From: Acholeplasma equirhinis
GTDB taxonomy: Bacteria; Bacillota_I; Bacilli_A; Acholeplasmatales; Acholeplasmataceae
Assembly: GCF_017052655.1 (NCBI RefSeq)
Contig: NZ_JAFIDC010000001.1
Location: forward strand, 496,001-560,000
Direction of reading: 5' to 3'
Length of the DNA: 64,000 nt
Made by a program: the position numbers and the translations under genes. Of the stretch, positions 26,201 through 36,779 are shown in pieces. Position 1 is the stretch's first letter. Every line of letters starts with the position of its first letter. The notes beneath the pieces were generated by a model that was given only the letters and a program-made list of their open reading frames with translations, was not told the origin of the DNA and did not search any database.

Positions 26201-28024
26201 TTGAAATACAAATCTTTAAATGAACGTCAAAAATACATTAGAAACTTCTCCATTATTGCACATATCGATCACGGTAAGTCTACATTAGCTGACCGTATTT
26301 TAGAAATGACTGCCTCTGTCCAAAAAAGAGACATGAAAGAACAAATCTTAGACTCAATGGATTTGGAACGTGAACGTGGGATTACAATTAAACTAAATGC
26401 AGTTCAATTAACCTATAAAGCGAAAAATGGGCAAGAATTTATCCTACATTTAATCGACACTCCAGGACATGTCGACTTTACGTATGAAGTTTCAAGATCG
26501 CTTGCTGCTTGTGAAGGGGCTATTTTAGTCGTAGACGCAGCACAAGGCATCCAAGCACAAACACTTGCAAACGTGTATTTAGCAATTGATAATGACTTAG
26601 AAATTATTCCTGTACTTAATAAAATTGATCTACCATCAGCAGAGCCTGAAAAAGTACGTCAAGAAATTGAAGATGTCATCGGTATCGATGCATCAACAGC
26701 AGTAAAAGCATCTGGTAAATCAGGTTTAGGGGTAGATGAAATCCTTGAAAGAATCGTCACAGACGTACCTGCACCAGATGGTGATGAAGATGCACCATTA
26801 CAAGCATTAATCTTTGACTCATTCTTTGATGCATATCGCGGTGTCATTCCAACGATTAGAGTTGTGAATGGTTCAATTAAAAAAGGTGATATGATTGAAT
26901 TTATGGCATCTGGTGCCAAATTTGAAGTTGTTGAAGTTGGTGTTTATACACCTGCTCAAAAACCAGTTGATATTTTAGGTCCTGGTGATGTTGGTTATTT
27001 AACTGCTGCAATTAAAACGATTGGTGATGTGCGTGTCGGTGATACGATTACAAACGCTACTAAAAAAGCAAAATCACAGCTACCTGGTTATCGTACATTA
27101 AATCCTGTTGTTTTCTGTGGATTATACCCAATTGATCCAGATCAATACATGGATTTAAAAGAAGCATTAGAGAAATTAAAACTTAATGATGCATCATTAG
27201 TCTTTGAACCAGAATCATCACAAGCATTAGGATTTGGATTCCGATCAGGTTTCTTAGGTCTCTTACACATGGATATCATCCAAGAGAGAATCTATCGCGA
27301 ATTTAACATTGATTTAATCGCGACTGCACCTTCCGTAATTTATCATGTATATATGACAGATGGTGAAATGATTTTAGTTGATAACCCATCTATGTTACCA
27401 GACATCCAAAAAATCGATCGCATTGAAGAACCATATGTCAAAGCAACCATCATGTGTCCAAAGGACTATGTTGGTGCAGTTATGGATATTTGTCAGAAGA
27501 AACGTGGTACTTTCGGTGATATGACTTATATCGACCAAACACGTGTCATGTTGACATACCAATTACCACTTGCAGAAATTGTTTATGACTTCTTTGATAA
27601 ACTAAAATCTACAACAAAAGGCTATGCATCATTCGACTACGAATTATCTGGATATAAACCTTCAGAATTACGTAAGATGGATATCCTCTTAAATGGAGAA
27701 GTTGTCGATGCTTTATCAGTTATTGTACATCGTGACTTTGCATATTCACGTGGTAAAGCAATTGTTGAAAAATTAAAAACGTTAATTCCTCGTCAAATGT
27801 TTGAAATTCCAGTTCAAGCTGCATTAGGTGGAAAAATCATCGCAAGAGAAACAATCAAAGCACTTAGAAAAGACGTACTTGCAAAGTGCTATGGCGGTGA
27901 CATCACACGTAAGAAGAAACTTCTTGAAAAACAAAAAGAAGGTAAAAAACGTATGAAGACATTTGGTAAAGTGGATATTCCACAAAGTGCATTTATGGCA
28001 ATTTTATCAAACTCTGATGAGTAA
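26201..28024 (+). CDS. lepA: elongation factor 4 (LepA)
   Basis: Ribosome-associated GTPase of 607 residues that back-translocates or remodels stalled ribosomes. G-domain motifs are AHIDHGKST (G1, about 20-28), DTPGHVDF (G3) and NKID (G4). The EF4-specific C-terminal end is present ([21 protein letters not shown]). The start is TTG 26201 with GGAAAGG 11 bases upstream; the ATG at 26191 is in another frame and stops after 10 codons. The length is normal. Confidence 0.96.
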   Translation: MKYKSLNERQKYIRNFSIIAHIDHGKSTLADRILEMTASVQKRDMKEQILDSMDLERERGITIKLNAVQLTYKAKNGQEFILHLIDTPGHVDFTYEVSRSLAACEGAILVVDAAQGIQAQTLANVYLAIDNDLEIIPVLNKIDLPSAEPEKVRQEIEDVIGIDASTAVKASGKSGLGVDEILERIVTDVPAPDGDEDAPLQALIFDSFFDAYRGVIPTIRVVNGSIKKGDMIEFMASGAKFEVVEVGVYTPAQKPVDILGPGDVGYLTAAIKTIGDVRVGDTITNATKKAKSQLPGYRTLNPVVFCGLYPIDPDQYMDLKEALEKLKLNDASLVFEPESSQALGFGFRSGFLGLLHMDIIQERIYREFNIDLIATAPSVIYHVYMTDGEMILVDNPSMLPDIQKIDRIEEPYVKATIMCPKDYVGAVMDICQKKRGTFGDMTYIDQTRVMLTYQLPLAEIVYDFFDKLKSTTKGYASFDYELSGYKPSELRKMDILLNGEVVDALSVIVHRDFAYSRGKAIVEKLKTLIPRQMFEIPVQAALGGKIIARETIKALRKDVLAKCYGGDITRKKKLLEKQKEGKKRMKTFGKVDIPQSAFMAILSNSDE

Positions 28025-28056
28025 TTAAATCTATGACATTTTACTAATGAAATTCC

Positions 28057-28085
28057 TTGACATGAATGCGCTTACATGATATCAT
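28057..28085 (+). promoter_or_regulatory. strong promoter with cre-like operator in the spacer
   Basis: TTGACA (28057-28062), 17 bases, TATCAT (28080-28085). ATGAATGCGCTTACAT (28062-28077) matches WTGNNARCGNWWWCAW with one mismatch and fills the spacer. The layout copies the promoter at 14266, yet no sugar gene follows. Confidence 0.7.
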
Positions 28086-28125
28086 GAATATGGAATGATT
28101 AGTAACATAATTCCAGGAGAAATTT

Positions 28126-28212
28126 ATGATGTTTACACTAAAGAAAGTGAAACTAAATAATGTCTCAATTGGAGTAGAAGTAACTCTACAATATTTTCAT
28201 ATAATAATCTAA
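28126..28212 (+). CDS. 28-residue peptide under an operator-controlled promoter
   Basis: Two adjacent ATGs (28126, 28129) behind AGGAGA (28115-28120). The product of 27 or 28 residues begins MMFTLKKVKLNNVSIG and ends in a hydrophobic YFHIII tail; the N-terminus carries four lysines. A hairpin and T-run follow its stop directly, so it may form its own short mRNA. I do not recognise it. It could be a leader peptide, a small membrane-active peptide, or part of a small regulatory RNA. Confidence 0.5.
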   Translation: MMFTLKKVKLNNVSIGVEVTLQYFHIII

Positions 28213-28241
28213 GGGCATAGTATATCTATACCCTTTTTTAT
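28211..28241 (+). terminator. terminator/attenuator after the 28-residue ORF
   Basis: AAGGGCATAG (28211-28220) pairs with CTATACCCTT (28226-28235), one mismatch, then T6. Confidence 0.65.
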
Positions 28242-28265
28242 TGCCAAGGCGAAGGAGGATTAAAT

Positions 28266-28427
28266 ATGTCAAATATATTTCAGTACGAACCAAAGCAAAA
28301 CGTCTATGACGTGAAGGATGTGGGAACTAGTAAAAAGAAGCTAGGTAAACACGTAACAGTTGAACAAGATAAATTCGTTGACGAATTACTAGAAATCATT
28401 ATTAAAGAACAAGACGAAATCAAATAG
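28266..28427 (+). CDS. 53-residue hypothetical protein
   Basis: ATG 28266 with a strong GGAGG site (28253-28257). The product is a highly charged, soluble protein of 53 residues (MSNIFQYEPKQNVYDVKDVG..., C-terminal helix-prone VDELLEIIIKEQDEIK). The ribosome site, the perfect terminator that follows and the typical codon use support it as a real gene. It has no signal peptide or membrane segment. I do not recognise it. Transcription may read through from the operator-controlled promoter at 28057. Confidence 0.7.
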   Translation: MSNIFQYEPKQNVYDVKDVGTSKKKLGKHVTVEQDKFVDELLEIIIKEQDEIK

Positions 28428-28463
28428 TAGCCTACAGCATATAGGTTACACCTTCTCTCTTCA

Positions 28464-28501
28464 AAGAGGTATCCAAGTTGGGTGGATACCTCTTATTTTT
28501 T
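28464..28501 (+). terminator. strong terminator before hemW
   Basis: Perfect 11-base stem AAGAGGTATCC (28464-28474) / GGATACCTCTT (28484-28494), then a T-rich run. Confidence 0.9.
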
Positions 28502-28529
28502 GGTATAATATAAGAAGAGGTTGACTGCT

Positions 28530-29621
28530 ATGAAAGGTTTATACATCCATATCCCATTTTGTGAGTACATATGTCATTATTGTGACTTTGTTAAACGTGT
28601 TCCAAAGGATCAAAATATGATTGATACATATTTGATTCGCTTACGAGATGAAATACAAACATATCAAAAACATTTTGATTCAATAGAAACAATTTATATT
28701 GGTGGTGGTACACCATCAATGTTAACTGTCGACCAATTAACCTATCTTTTTGACTCATTAAAAGCTATCCATCCAATGGAGTTTTCAATTGAGGTTAATC
28801 CTGAAAGCTATACTTTTGAAAAAGGTGAGGTCTTTAAAAAGTATGGTGTTAATAGAGTCTCACTTGGTGTTCAGTCATTTGATGATAAGATTCTAGCTTA
28901 TATGAATCGTGGACATAAGACTGAACAAATTGAATCAATTATTAAACATTTAAAATCAATTGGTATAAAAGATATCTCAGTTGATCTAATTTTTGCAATC
29001 CCTGGTCAAACTATGGATCATATTAAACATGATTTGGAACAATTCATTAAATTGGACATTGATCATATTTCATATTATTCATTAATCTTAGAAGACAAAA
29101 CTTATTTTTATCATCAATATTTAAAAGGTAATTTTAAACCAATGGATGAAGATATCGAAGCTGAAATGTATCATTATATTATTGATTTTCTTGAGTCAAA
29201 AGGTTATGAACAATATGAAGTTTCAAACTTCGCTAGAGACAATCATTATTCACTTCATAATTCAATCTATTGGACATTAGGTGAATATATCGGTGTTGGT
29301 ATGGGTGCACATGGATTTATTGATAATGAACGTACTTATAACGAGCGTGGAATGAGTCAATATTTAGACCATTTTACAAAAGAACGTATGCCACAAACCG
29401 ATGAGCTTAAACTTCAGGATGAATTAATATTTGGACTTAGAATGACCAAAGGTGTTGATATTCATAAGATTGAAAAAACTTATGGTATTAATCTTTTTGA
29501 AAAATATCCTCAAATACAAGATAAGATTGAACTCGGTTTGTTAAGACTTAAAGATCATCATTTGCAATTAACTAAAGAAGGAATGATGCTTGGTAATCAA
29601 GTATTCATGTTATTCATATGA
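28530..29621 (+). CDS. hemW: HemW-like radical SAM protein
   Basis: 363 residues from ATG 28530 (AAGAGG at 28515-28520; the in-frame TTG at 28521 has no suitable site). The radical SAM cluster motif is C11-x3-C15-x2-C18 (PFCEYICHYCDF), followed by GGGTPS and the SAM-binding EVNPES segment, and the HemW-type C-terminal domain. These proteins are often annotated as coproporphyrinogen oxidase, but HemW is a haem-binding chaperone; the short CxxxCxxC motif without the extra HemN cysteine supports HemW. It overlaps xerD by 4 bases. Confidence 0.88.
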   Translation: MKGLYIHIPFCEYICHYCDFVKRVPKDQNMIDTYLIRLRDEIQTYQKHFDSIETIYIGGGTPSMLTVDQLTYLFDSLKAIHPMEFSIEVNPESYTFEKGEVFKKYGVNRVSLGVQSFDDKILAYMNRGHKTEQIESIIKHLKSIGIKDISVDLIFAIPGQTMDHIKHDLEQFIKLDIDHISYYSLILEDKTYFYHQYLKGNFKPMDEDIEAEMYHYIIDFLESKGYEQYEVSNFARDNHYSLHNSIYWTLGEYIGVGMGAHGFIDNERTYNERGMSQYLDHFTKERMPQTDELKLQDELIFGLRMTKGVDIHKIEKTYGINLFEKYPQIQDKIELGLLRLKDHHLQLTKEGMMLGNQVFMLFI

Positions 29622-30523
29622 AGTATTTAGTAAATGATTTTATTTATTACTTAAATCATGAAAAAGGGTTATCTAAAAATACCCAGCAGGCTTATCTTAC
29701 TGATATTGAGGGATATCAACAGTTTTTAGAAAAGTATCACAAGATTACTAAAGTGGATAGGATTGAAAGAAAGCATTTAGAAGCCTATCTAAAAAGCCTT
29801 AAAAATAGAGGTATGAGTGCGAAATCAATGGCACGCAAACTGACGTCAATTAAAGCATTTCATGCGTTTTTATTAGAAGAAAAAGAAGTTGATACAAATA
29901 TTGCTTTATTAATTGAAAGACCTAAAATTGAAAAGAGTTTACCTTCAGTATTATCGATTGATGAAGTAGTTAAACTCTTAGAAACAATTGATCGTTCAAC
30001 ACCACTTGGACTTAGAAATGTAGCTTTACTTGAACTGATTTATGGGTCAGGACTTAGAGTATCTGAACTCCTTAATATTCATACATCGGATGTACATATG
30101 ACACAGGCTTATGTTGTCGTAACAGGTAAAGGTTCTAAAGACCGAATGGTGCCTATTTCTGATATGGCTGTGGTTGCGATTAGAAACTATTTAACACAAG
30201 GTAGAGATGAACTTTTGAAAAGACCTTCTAGTTACTTATTTGTTAACTTGAATGGTGAACCTTTATCAAGAGTTGGATTCTTCAAAGTATTAAAAAAATT
30301 AGCATTCGATGCAGGTCTTAATCCAGAACATATTTCACCACATACACTCAGACATTCATTCGCAACACACCTATTAGAAAATGGAATGGATTTAAGAAGT
30401 TTACAAAATTTACTAGGACATGAAGATATTTCAACTACTCAAATTTATACACACATTTCACAAAAGAGATTAAAGGAAGTTTATGAAAATACACATCCTC
30501 GAGCGAGAAAGGAAAAGCTATGA
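29618..30523 (+). CDS. xerD: tyrosine recombinase XerD
   Basis: Site-specific recombinase of 301 residues that resolves chromosome dimers at dif. The N-terminal SAM-like domain spans about 1-90. The catalytic residues are complete: R147 (GSGLRVSEL), K171 (TGKGSKDR), H242 and R245 ([11 protein letters not shown]), H268 (LLGHED) and Y277 (TQIYTH). It starts in an ATGA overlap with hemW and overlaps deoB likewise. The xerD-deoB order matches the ripX-drm order of B. subtilis, supporting XerD rather than XerC. Confidence 0.9.
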   Translation: MKYLVNDFIYYLNHEKGLSKNTQQAYLTDIEGYQQFLEKYHKITKVDRIERKHLEAYLKSLKNRGMSAKSMARKLTSIKAFHAFLLEEKEVDTNIALLIERPKIEKSLPSVLSIDEVVKLLETIDRSTPLGLRNVALLELIYGSGLRVSELLNIHTSDVHMTQAYVVVTGKGSKDRMVPISDMAVVAIRNYLTQGRDELLKRPSSYLFVNLNGEPLSRVGFFKVLKKLAFDAGLNPEHISPHTLRHSFATHLLENGMDLRSLQNLLGHEDISTTQIYTHISQKRLKEVYENTHPRARKEKL

Positions 30524-31713
30524 AATACAAAAGAATATTCTTAATCGTTATGGATTCAGTTGGTATTGGTTATCAACATGATGCAGATAAATTCTTTAAT
30601 GCTGGCCATAATGATATTGGTTCAAATACACTTGGAAACATTGCAGAAAGAATGGATTTAAAGGTTCCAAATCTTGAGAAATTAGGTCTTGGAAACATTG
30701 CACCTTTAAGAGGTATTAATCCTCAAAAAGAACTTAAATCTTTTGTTACAAAGATTGCAGAAGCAAGTAATGGAAAAGATACAATGACAGGTCATTGGGA
30801 GATGATGGGACTCTATATTACAACACCATTCCAAACCTTTACAGACACTGGTTTCCCTAAAGAATTAATTGATCTTTTAGAACAAAGAACTGGACGTAAA
30901 GTTGTAGGTAATATCAGTGCATCTGGTACTGAAATTATTAAAGACTTTGGTGAGCATCATATGAAAACTGGTGACTTAATTGTCTACACTTCAGCTGACT
31001 CAGTTTTACAAATTGCTATGCATGAAGAAATCATTCCAATTGCTGAACAATATCGAATTTGTGAGATAGCTCGTGACATCACTATGAAACCCGAATGGAA
31101 GGTTGGACGTGTTATTGCAAGACCATTCTTAGGAACAAATAAAGACAACTTTAAACGCACTTCAAATAGACACGATTATGCACTTAAACCATCAAATAAA
31201 ACAGCTCTCAATTTCTTAGATGAAAAGGGTTTTGATGTGATAGCACTTGGTAAAATTAATGACATCTTTGATGGCTATGGAATTAACCAATATGCTAAGA
31301 CAGTTTCTAACGATGATGGTATGGTAAAAATCACTGAGTGGAGTAAGAAAGATTTCACTGGATTGGTGTTCTTAAACCTCGTAGATTTTGATGCGTTATA
31401 TGGACATAGAAGAGATGTTGAAGGTTATGGAAAAGCGATTGAAACATTCGATTCTCAACTACCTGAATTAATGAAAAATCTACGAGAAGATGACTTACTT
31501 TTAATTACAGCAGACCATGGTAATGACCCTACATTCTATGGTACAGATCACACCAGAGAACATGTGCCATTAATCATTTATAGTCCAAGTTTCAAATCAG
31601 GTAAACTCTTAGAAACAAGACATACATTTGCAGATATTGGATTCTCTATTGCAGAAAATTTTGATACAGAATTACCTGAACATGGTAAATCATTCTTAGA
31701 CTTAATTAAATAA
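30520..31713 (+). CDS. deoB: phosphopentomutase
   Basis: Interconverts ribose/deoxyribose 1- and 5-phosphate in nucleoside salvage, linking DeoA/DeoD to DeoC, all encoded in this window. 397 residues, alkaline-phosphatase superfamily: VMDSVGIGY near the N-terminus, the phosphorylatable DTMTGHWE segment, and the C-terminal metal-binding [11 protein letters not shown] and DHTREHVP. The start overlaps xerD (ATGA). It is the last gene of the hemW-xerD-deoB operon. Confidence 0.95.
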   Translation: MKYKRIFLIVMDSVGIGYQHDADKFFNAGHNDIGSNTLGNIAERMDLKVPNLEKLGLGNIAPLRGINPQKELKSFVTKIAEASNGKDTMTGHWEMMGLYITTPFQTFTDTGFPKELIDLLEQRTGRKVVGNISASGTEIIKDFGEHHMKTGDLIVYTSADSVLQIAMHEEIIPIAEQYRICEIARDITMKPEWKVGRVIARPFLGTNKDNFKRTSNRHDYALKPSNKTALNFLDEKGFDVIALGKINDIFDGYGINQYAKTVSNDDGMVKITEWSKKDFTGLVFLNLVDFDALYGHRRDVEGYGKAIETFDSQLPELMKNLREDDLLLITADHGNDPTFYGTDHTREHVPLIIYSPSFKSGKLLETRHTFADIGFSIAENFDTELPEHGKSFLDLIK

Positions 31714-31734
31714 TAGGGTTTAACAAATATAAAC

Positions 31735-31760
31735 AAAAGGAGCTCGCTAGCTCCTTTTTT
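31735..31760. terminator. bidirectional terminator between deoB and the asparaginase remnant
   Basis: AAAAGGAGCT (31735-31744) / AGCTCCTTTT (31749-31758), 4-base loop, followed by T and preceded by A. Confidence 0.85.
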
Positions 31761-32742
31761 AATTTTCAAAATATTGATTTAATTCATCATTAGTTGATAT
31801 AGATTCAAGTGCAAGCATTAGAAGTATTCTTGATTTTTGACTTGGTAAATTACCGCTAAATAATACACCTAATTGTTTAAGATGATAGCCGCCACCTTGA
31901 TATGCATAAGTGTCAAATACACGACCCTTAGGACAACGTGAAGTAACAACAACAGGGATACCTTCCTGTATCGCACGTGCAATACCAGGTACCATCATTG
32001 GTGGTACATTACCACGTCCAAGTGCTTCAATAATAATCCCATCAACTTTAGAATCAATTAAGAAATTAATGATAGATGAGTCTGTACCTGATGCAGCTTT
32101 GACAATTTCGACTCTTTTTGTAAGTTTACTAATTGTAATTTTAGGTTTAGTATTTGTATTCGAACGATAAAAGAAAACTCGTGAAGAATCGACAACTCCA
32201 AGTGGTCCAAATTCAAGAGACTTGAAAGTATCGAGTGCAACAGTATGCGTTTTGGTAACTTCGCTAGCAGCATTGATCTCATCATTCATGACTAGTAGCA
32301 CACCACGGTTTTTTGACTGTGAGTCAGAAGCGACTAAAATTGCTGAGACGATATTTGAGAGTCCATCATACCCTAGCTCAGATAGGTTACGCATTGCACC
32401 AGTCATAACGATTGGAGTCTCCATTTTGTAATAGAGATCAAGGAAGTATGCAGTCTCTTCAATGGTGTCAGTACCGTGTGTTATAACGATCCCATCATAA
32501 TTTGTATGTTTAATTTCACTGTCAACTAGTTTAGCAATGTTAAACATATCATTTGGCGTTATTTAAGGACTTGGGAAATAGGAGTGTTCAATATATTTAA
32601 TTTCGATGTCTCTAAAGACGTCCTTCACAGCTGATTGGAGTTGAGTGTTACCAGATGACATGACTGATTTCATAGTGTTCATATCATTGATCATTGCGAT
32701 GGTACCACCTGTAAAAATTACGAGTATTTTCTTATTATTCAT
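31759..32742 (-). pseudogene. L-asparaginase gene interrupted by an in-frame stop at codon 60
   Basis: A full 328-codon frame runs from ATG 32742 (AGGTGA ribosome site) to 31759, broken only by TAA at 32565-32563. The first 59 residues contain the nucleophile region VIFTGGTIAM; after the stop the same frame continues ITPNDMFNIAK and holds the second active-site motif ITHGTDTIEE and the rest of a type I asparaginase. No frameshift is needed, and the downstream part (possible restart ATG at 32547, no ribosome site) is otherwise undamaged. On its own it lacks the nucleophile and would be inactive. A recent nonsense mutation, a sequence error, or read-through are the options. Confidence 0.85.
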
Positions 32743-33529
<787 letters not shown>

Positions 33530-33553
33530 AAAAAATGCACCGTGTAGGTGCAC
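33530..33553 (-). terminator. terminator of the UPF0154 gene
   Basis: Minus strand TGCACC / GGTGCA with a 5-base loop followed by T7. Confidence 0.8.
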
Positions 33554-33574
33554 TTTAATATATTGTCTATTTTC

Positions 33575-33796
33575 TTACTTGTTATTTTTCATTGATGCAA
33601 GAATTTGGCGAACTTGTTTTTCAGATGGTGTTCTTCCCATTTGTCTAAACATTTCGCGAATTGATCTTTCATCGATTGGTGGGTTCTTTTCAAGGTAGCT
33701 CTTAAATACTTTTCTTGATATGAAGAATCCTGCAACACCACCAACTAGTAATGCTCCAACGATAATAACAACGAATAACCAAATTTCAATTTGCAT
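33575..33796 (-). CDS. UPF0154 family membrane protein (YneF-like)
   Basis: 73 residues: one N-terminal transmembrane helix (about 5-27, ending GGVAGFFISRKVF) and a cytoplasmic tail with the family pattern NPPIDERSIREMFRQMGRTP (33-52). The start is ATG 33796 with AAGGAG 8 bases upstream, rather than the in-frame TTG two codons earlier. The family is widespread in Firmicutes and Mollicutes; its function is unknown. Confidence 0.88.
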   Translation of the reverse strand: MQIEIWLFVVIIVGALLVGGVAGFFISRKVFKSYLEKNPPIDERSIREMFRQMGRTPSEKQVRQILASMKNNK

Positions 33797-33858
33797 GGTC
33801 AATACTCCTTTTGTATGTCACAATTAATTTTACTTGAATCTTATATAAATTACAATGA

Positions 33859-34407
33859 TTATATTTTAATCACATAATAGATCTTTTTAATGCCATATAC
33901 TTTTTCTGATCTTACTTGATATTTTGGTGTGCGTTCTAAGCTGAGTATGACATCTTTATGTGTTTCTATAACGATTAGGCCATCATCATCAAGTATACTA
34001 TCTAAATCATTAATAAGTGATTCTAAATTAACTTTTTTGTATGGTGGGTCTAAGAAGATAAGGTCGAATTTATATTGTTCGTTTTTGAGTTTTTCTACTG
34101 CTTTTAAATAATCTAATTTAAGCAATTCAGACTGTTCTTCAACCTTTAAACTCTTAATGTTTTCTAGTATAGTTTTGGTCGCATCTAGTTTAGTATCATT
34201 AAACATACATTTTCGTGCACCACGAGAAATTGATTCAAGTCCGTATGCACCACTACCTGCAAAAAGGTCAAGTATAAATGCATCTTTAACTTTATCTCCA
34301 ATGGAGTTTAAGACTGCTCCTCTAACTTTGTCAGAGGTTTCTCGTGTTGATTCAGAAGGTACCATTTTAATGATTCTGCTTCGATGGATACCACTTATAA
34401 TTCTCAT
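33859..34407 (-). CDS. rsmD: 16S rRNA (guanine966-N2)-methyltransferase
   Basis: Methylates G966 of 16S rRNA during 30S assembly. 182 residues, class I SAM fold: RIISGIHRSRII at the N-terminus, the SAM-binding DLFAGSGAYGLE (47-58) and the catalytic DPPY (120-123). The ATG shares bases with the deoA stop (TAATG), so it is coupled to deoA, an unusual pairing with a nucleoside salvage gene. The length is normal. Confidence 0.93.
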   Translation of the reverse strand: MRIISGIHRSRIIKMVPSESTRETSDKVRGAVLNSIGDKVKDAFILDLFAGSGAYGLESISRGARKCMFNDTKLDATKTILENIKSLKVEEQSELLKLDYLKAVEKLKNEQYKFDLIFLDPPYKKVNLESLINDLDSILDDDGLIVIETHKDVILSLERTPKYQVRSEKVYGIKKIYYVIKI

Positions 34408-35705
34408 TATACAATTGTCTCTTCAATCAGTTTTAACTTAATTTGTTTAGGCCCAACAACATAAGATTTTTCAATGATTTCTTTAGCTTCTTGAAGTCCT
34501 TTATCGTGGTGATAGATTGTAACAATTGGATCACCAATTTTTACATCATCACCAATTTTTTTATGTAAATCTAGTCCTACAAGCAAATCAATTTTGTCTT
34601 CTTTTTTCATGCGTCCTGCACCAAGTTTCATAGCAGCTATTCCAAAGTTTAATGCATCAACTTTTTCTAAGAATCCATTCATCTTAGCACGGATAACTTC
34701 GACCTTTGTATCACCAATTAAATTGGCTTTATTTTTTAAGAAATTAACATCGCCACCTTGTGCAGCAACGAATGTATAAAAGGCATTTAATGCTTCACCA
34801 TTTCTTAAAGTTTTATATGCAAGTTTGTAACCGTCTTCAAAGGTATCAACTACTTTTGCATCACGTAATAAATGACCAGTTATGACAGAAACAACTTCGG
34901 TTAAATCTTCTGGACCTTTACCTTCGAGTGTTTCAATTGCTTCATAAATTTCAAGAGAGTTACCAATCTTATGTCCCAATGGTTCATCCATTGAGGTAAG
35001 AATTGCAGTGACTTTTTTGCCTGCTTTTTTACCAATCTCAACCATCAATTTAGATAGTTCAATTGCATCTTCTTTAGTCTTCATGAATGCACCAGATCCA
35101 ACCTTAACATCAAGAACAATTGCATCTGCACCAGATGCTAATTTTTTACTCATAATTGATGAAGCAATAAGTGGCATTGAATCAACGGTTGCAGTAACAT
35201 CTCTTAGTGCATAAATCAATTTATCAGCTGGTGCAATATCACCAGATTGTCCAACAATTGAGCATCCAATTTCATTCACTTGTTCTTTGAATTTTTCTAA
35301 AGGTAACACAACATTAAATCCAGGAATCGCTTCTAATTTATCAATTGTTCCACCAGTGTGACCTAAACCTCTACCACTCATTTTTGCAAGTTTAGCACCT
35401 AAGTGTGCAACAAGTGGTGCGAGCACTAAACTCACTTTATCCCCGACACCTCCTGTTGAATGTTTATCAACCTTCACCCCTTTGATATCGGATAAATCTA
35501 AGACTTCACCAGAATCACGCATAGCCATTGCGAGGTTTGTTGATTCATCAGAATTCATACCTTGGAAATAAACTGCCATTAAGAATGCTGACATTTGATA
35601 ATCAGGAATTCTACCATTTGTATATCCATCGATTACAAATTCAATTTCTGCTTTGGTTAAAGTTTGCCCATATTTTTTCTTGGCAATAATATCTACCATT
35701 TCCAT
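34407..35705 (-). CDS. deoA: pyrimidine-nucleoside phosphorylase
   Basis: Phosphorolysis of thymidine/uridine/deoxyuridine to base plus (deoxy)ribose-1-phosphate. 432 residues; motifs DKHSTGGVGDKVSL (about 81-94) and KMSGRGLGHTGGTIDKLE (about 108-125) bind phosphate and nucleoside, and SGDIAPADK follows. The length and motifs match Bacillus Pdp, which accepts both uridine and thymidine. AAGGAG lies upstream of ATG 35705. It feeds DeoB and DeoC. Confidence 0.94.
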   Translation of the reverse strand: MEMVDIIAKKKYGQTLTKAEIEFVIDGYTNGRIPDYQMSAFLMAVYFQGMNSDESTNLAMAMRDSGEVLDLSDIKGVKVDKHSTGGVGDKVSLVLAPLVAHLGAKLAKMSGRGLGHTGGTIDKLEAIPGFNVVLPLEKFKEQVNEIGCSIVGQSGDIAPADKLIYALRDVTATVDSMPLIASSIMSKKLASGADAIVLDVKVGSGAFMKTKEDAIELSKLMVEIGKKAGKKVTAILTSMDEPLGHKIGNSLEIYEAIETLEGKGPEDLTEVVSVITGHLLRDAKVVDTFEDGYKLAYKTLRNGEALNAFYTFVAAQGGDVNFLKNKANLIGDTKVEVIRAKMNGFLEKVDALNFGIAAMKLGAGRMKKEDKIDLLVGLDLHKKIGDDVKIGDPIVTIYHHDKGLQEAKEIIEKSYVVGPKQIKLKLIEETIV

Positions 35706-35746
35706 ATTTATTTACAACTCCTTTATATAAAAAGGGCTAATATAAA

Positions 35747-36037
35747 TTAGCCGTTAAGTACCATAAAAACAACTACGATTATACCGATCACTACAACGAG
35801 TTTTAGTGATTTTTTTATTAGAGAAATTAATCCCATGATTAATAAGATACCTGCAAGTCCAACGAATAAGATTTGAAGTAAAACTGGGAATGTATTAAAG
35901 TAATCAAAACCAGAAATCCACCATTGGTCTGTCGTTGGTTTTAATAATGGATCTAACCATCCTGTTACATCTTGAAACCATTGTAAGATTGCATTCCAAA
36001 TATTACCTACGGTTTCTTGCCACCCACCATTTTCCAT
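35747..36037 (-). CDS. small membrane protein of unknown function
   Basis: 96 residues. The N-terminal half is rich in tryptophan (six W in the first 45 residues) and looks amphipathic; the C-terminal half has two hydrophobic segments (about 51-69 and 75-94) separated by a short basic loop (KKSLK). I do not recognise a family. The start has a moderate ribosome site (GGTGACA). It lies 41 bases upstream of deoA on the same strand, so may be cotranscribed with it. It could be a peripheral or surface-seeking membrane peptide. Confidence 0.65.
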   Translation of the reverse strand: MENGGWQETVGNIWNAILQWFQDVTGWLDPLLKPTTDQWWISGFDYFNTFPVLLQILFVGLAGILLIMGLISLIKKSLKLVVVIGIIVVVFMVLNG

Positions 36038-36130
36038 AATTGTGTCACCTTCGCTTTCAAATATTATTTTACCAAATAATTGGGTTGTTTAAAAGGCTTT
36101 AGGATGTTATAATCAAGTTCGGTGATAAAT

Positions 36131-36700
36131 ATGATACTCACAATGATTAGACATGGTGAAACAGACTATAATAAACAAAGACTTGTACAAGGCAGAATGG
36201 ATAATCCATTAAACGAACATGGTAAAAATCAAGCACGTACGACAGGTCAACTTTTAAAAGATTTAAATGATACTTTTGATATCTTAGGTACATCTCCATT
36301 AAAGCGTGCGTATGAGACTGCAGAGATTGTTGGATCATATCTTGATATGAATGTCGAGTTTACATTTGATGGCATGTTAGAACGCGATTTTGGCTCATTT
36401 GAAGGTAAGTCAATTGATCTTGCACTTCCTGTATGTACAGATGATCAATATAAAGAACCTGGTTTTGAAAATAATGAAATATTAGCATCAAGGATCAAAC
36501 AAGCTACCTACGATTTATATCAAGAGTTTGAAGATAAGAAAGTGTTATTTGTTGCACATTCACATGTCATCAAAACCTTACTTATTCTATCTGATAAATC
36601 AAAATATACATATACAAATCATTATGTTGGAAATTCTTCAGTTTGTTATTTTAATGTTACAAAGGATAAAATTGAATTAATTAAACAAATTGATCTTTAA
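36131..36700 (+). CDS. histidine phosphatase family protein (phosphoglycerate mutase-like)
   Basis: 189 residues from ATG 36131 (GGTGAT upstream; an in-frame GTG at 36122 lies in that site). The catalytic RHGE is at 7-10, with the usual QGRMDNPLNEHG, the SPLKRAYETAEI arginine, and the second histidine in FVAHSHVIKTL. This makes it a 2-phosphohistidine phosphatase; the substrate cannot be told, and glycolytic mutase activity is unlikely at this length. It is monocistronic with a strong terminator. Confidence 0.88.
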   Translation: MILTMIRHGETDYNKQRLVQGRMDNPLNEHGKNQARTTGQLLKDLNDTFDILGTSPLKRAYETAEIVGSYLDMNVEFTFDGMLERDFGSFEGKSIDLALPVCTDDQYKEPGFENNEILASRIKQATYDLYQEFEDKKVLFVAHSHVIKTLLILSDKSKYTYTNHYVGNSSVCYFNVTKDKIELIKQIDL

Positions 36701-36703
36701 CAT

Positions 36704-36733
36704 AAAACGCACATAACTTTGTGCGTTTTTTTT
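36704..36733 (+). terminator. terminator of the phosphatase gene
   Basis: AAAACGCAC (36704-36712) / GTGCGTTTT (36721-36729) then a long T-run. Confidence 0.88.
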
Positions 36734-36743
36734 ACTTTGAAAA

Positions 36744-36771
36744 ATAAAAAAACCTATCACGATGATAGGTT
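36744..36771 (-). terminator. terminator of the pepV-thyA-dfrA-plsC operon
   Basis: Minus strand AACCTATCA / TGATAGGTT with a 3-base loop, then seven T. Confidence 0.88.
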
Positions 36772-36779
36772 TAACAATA

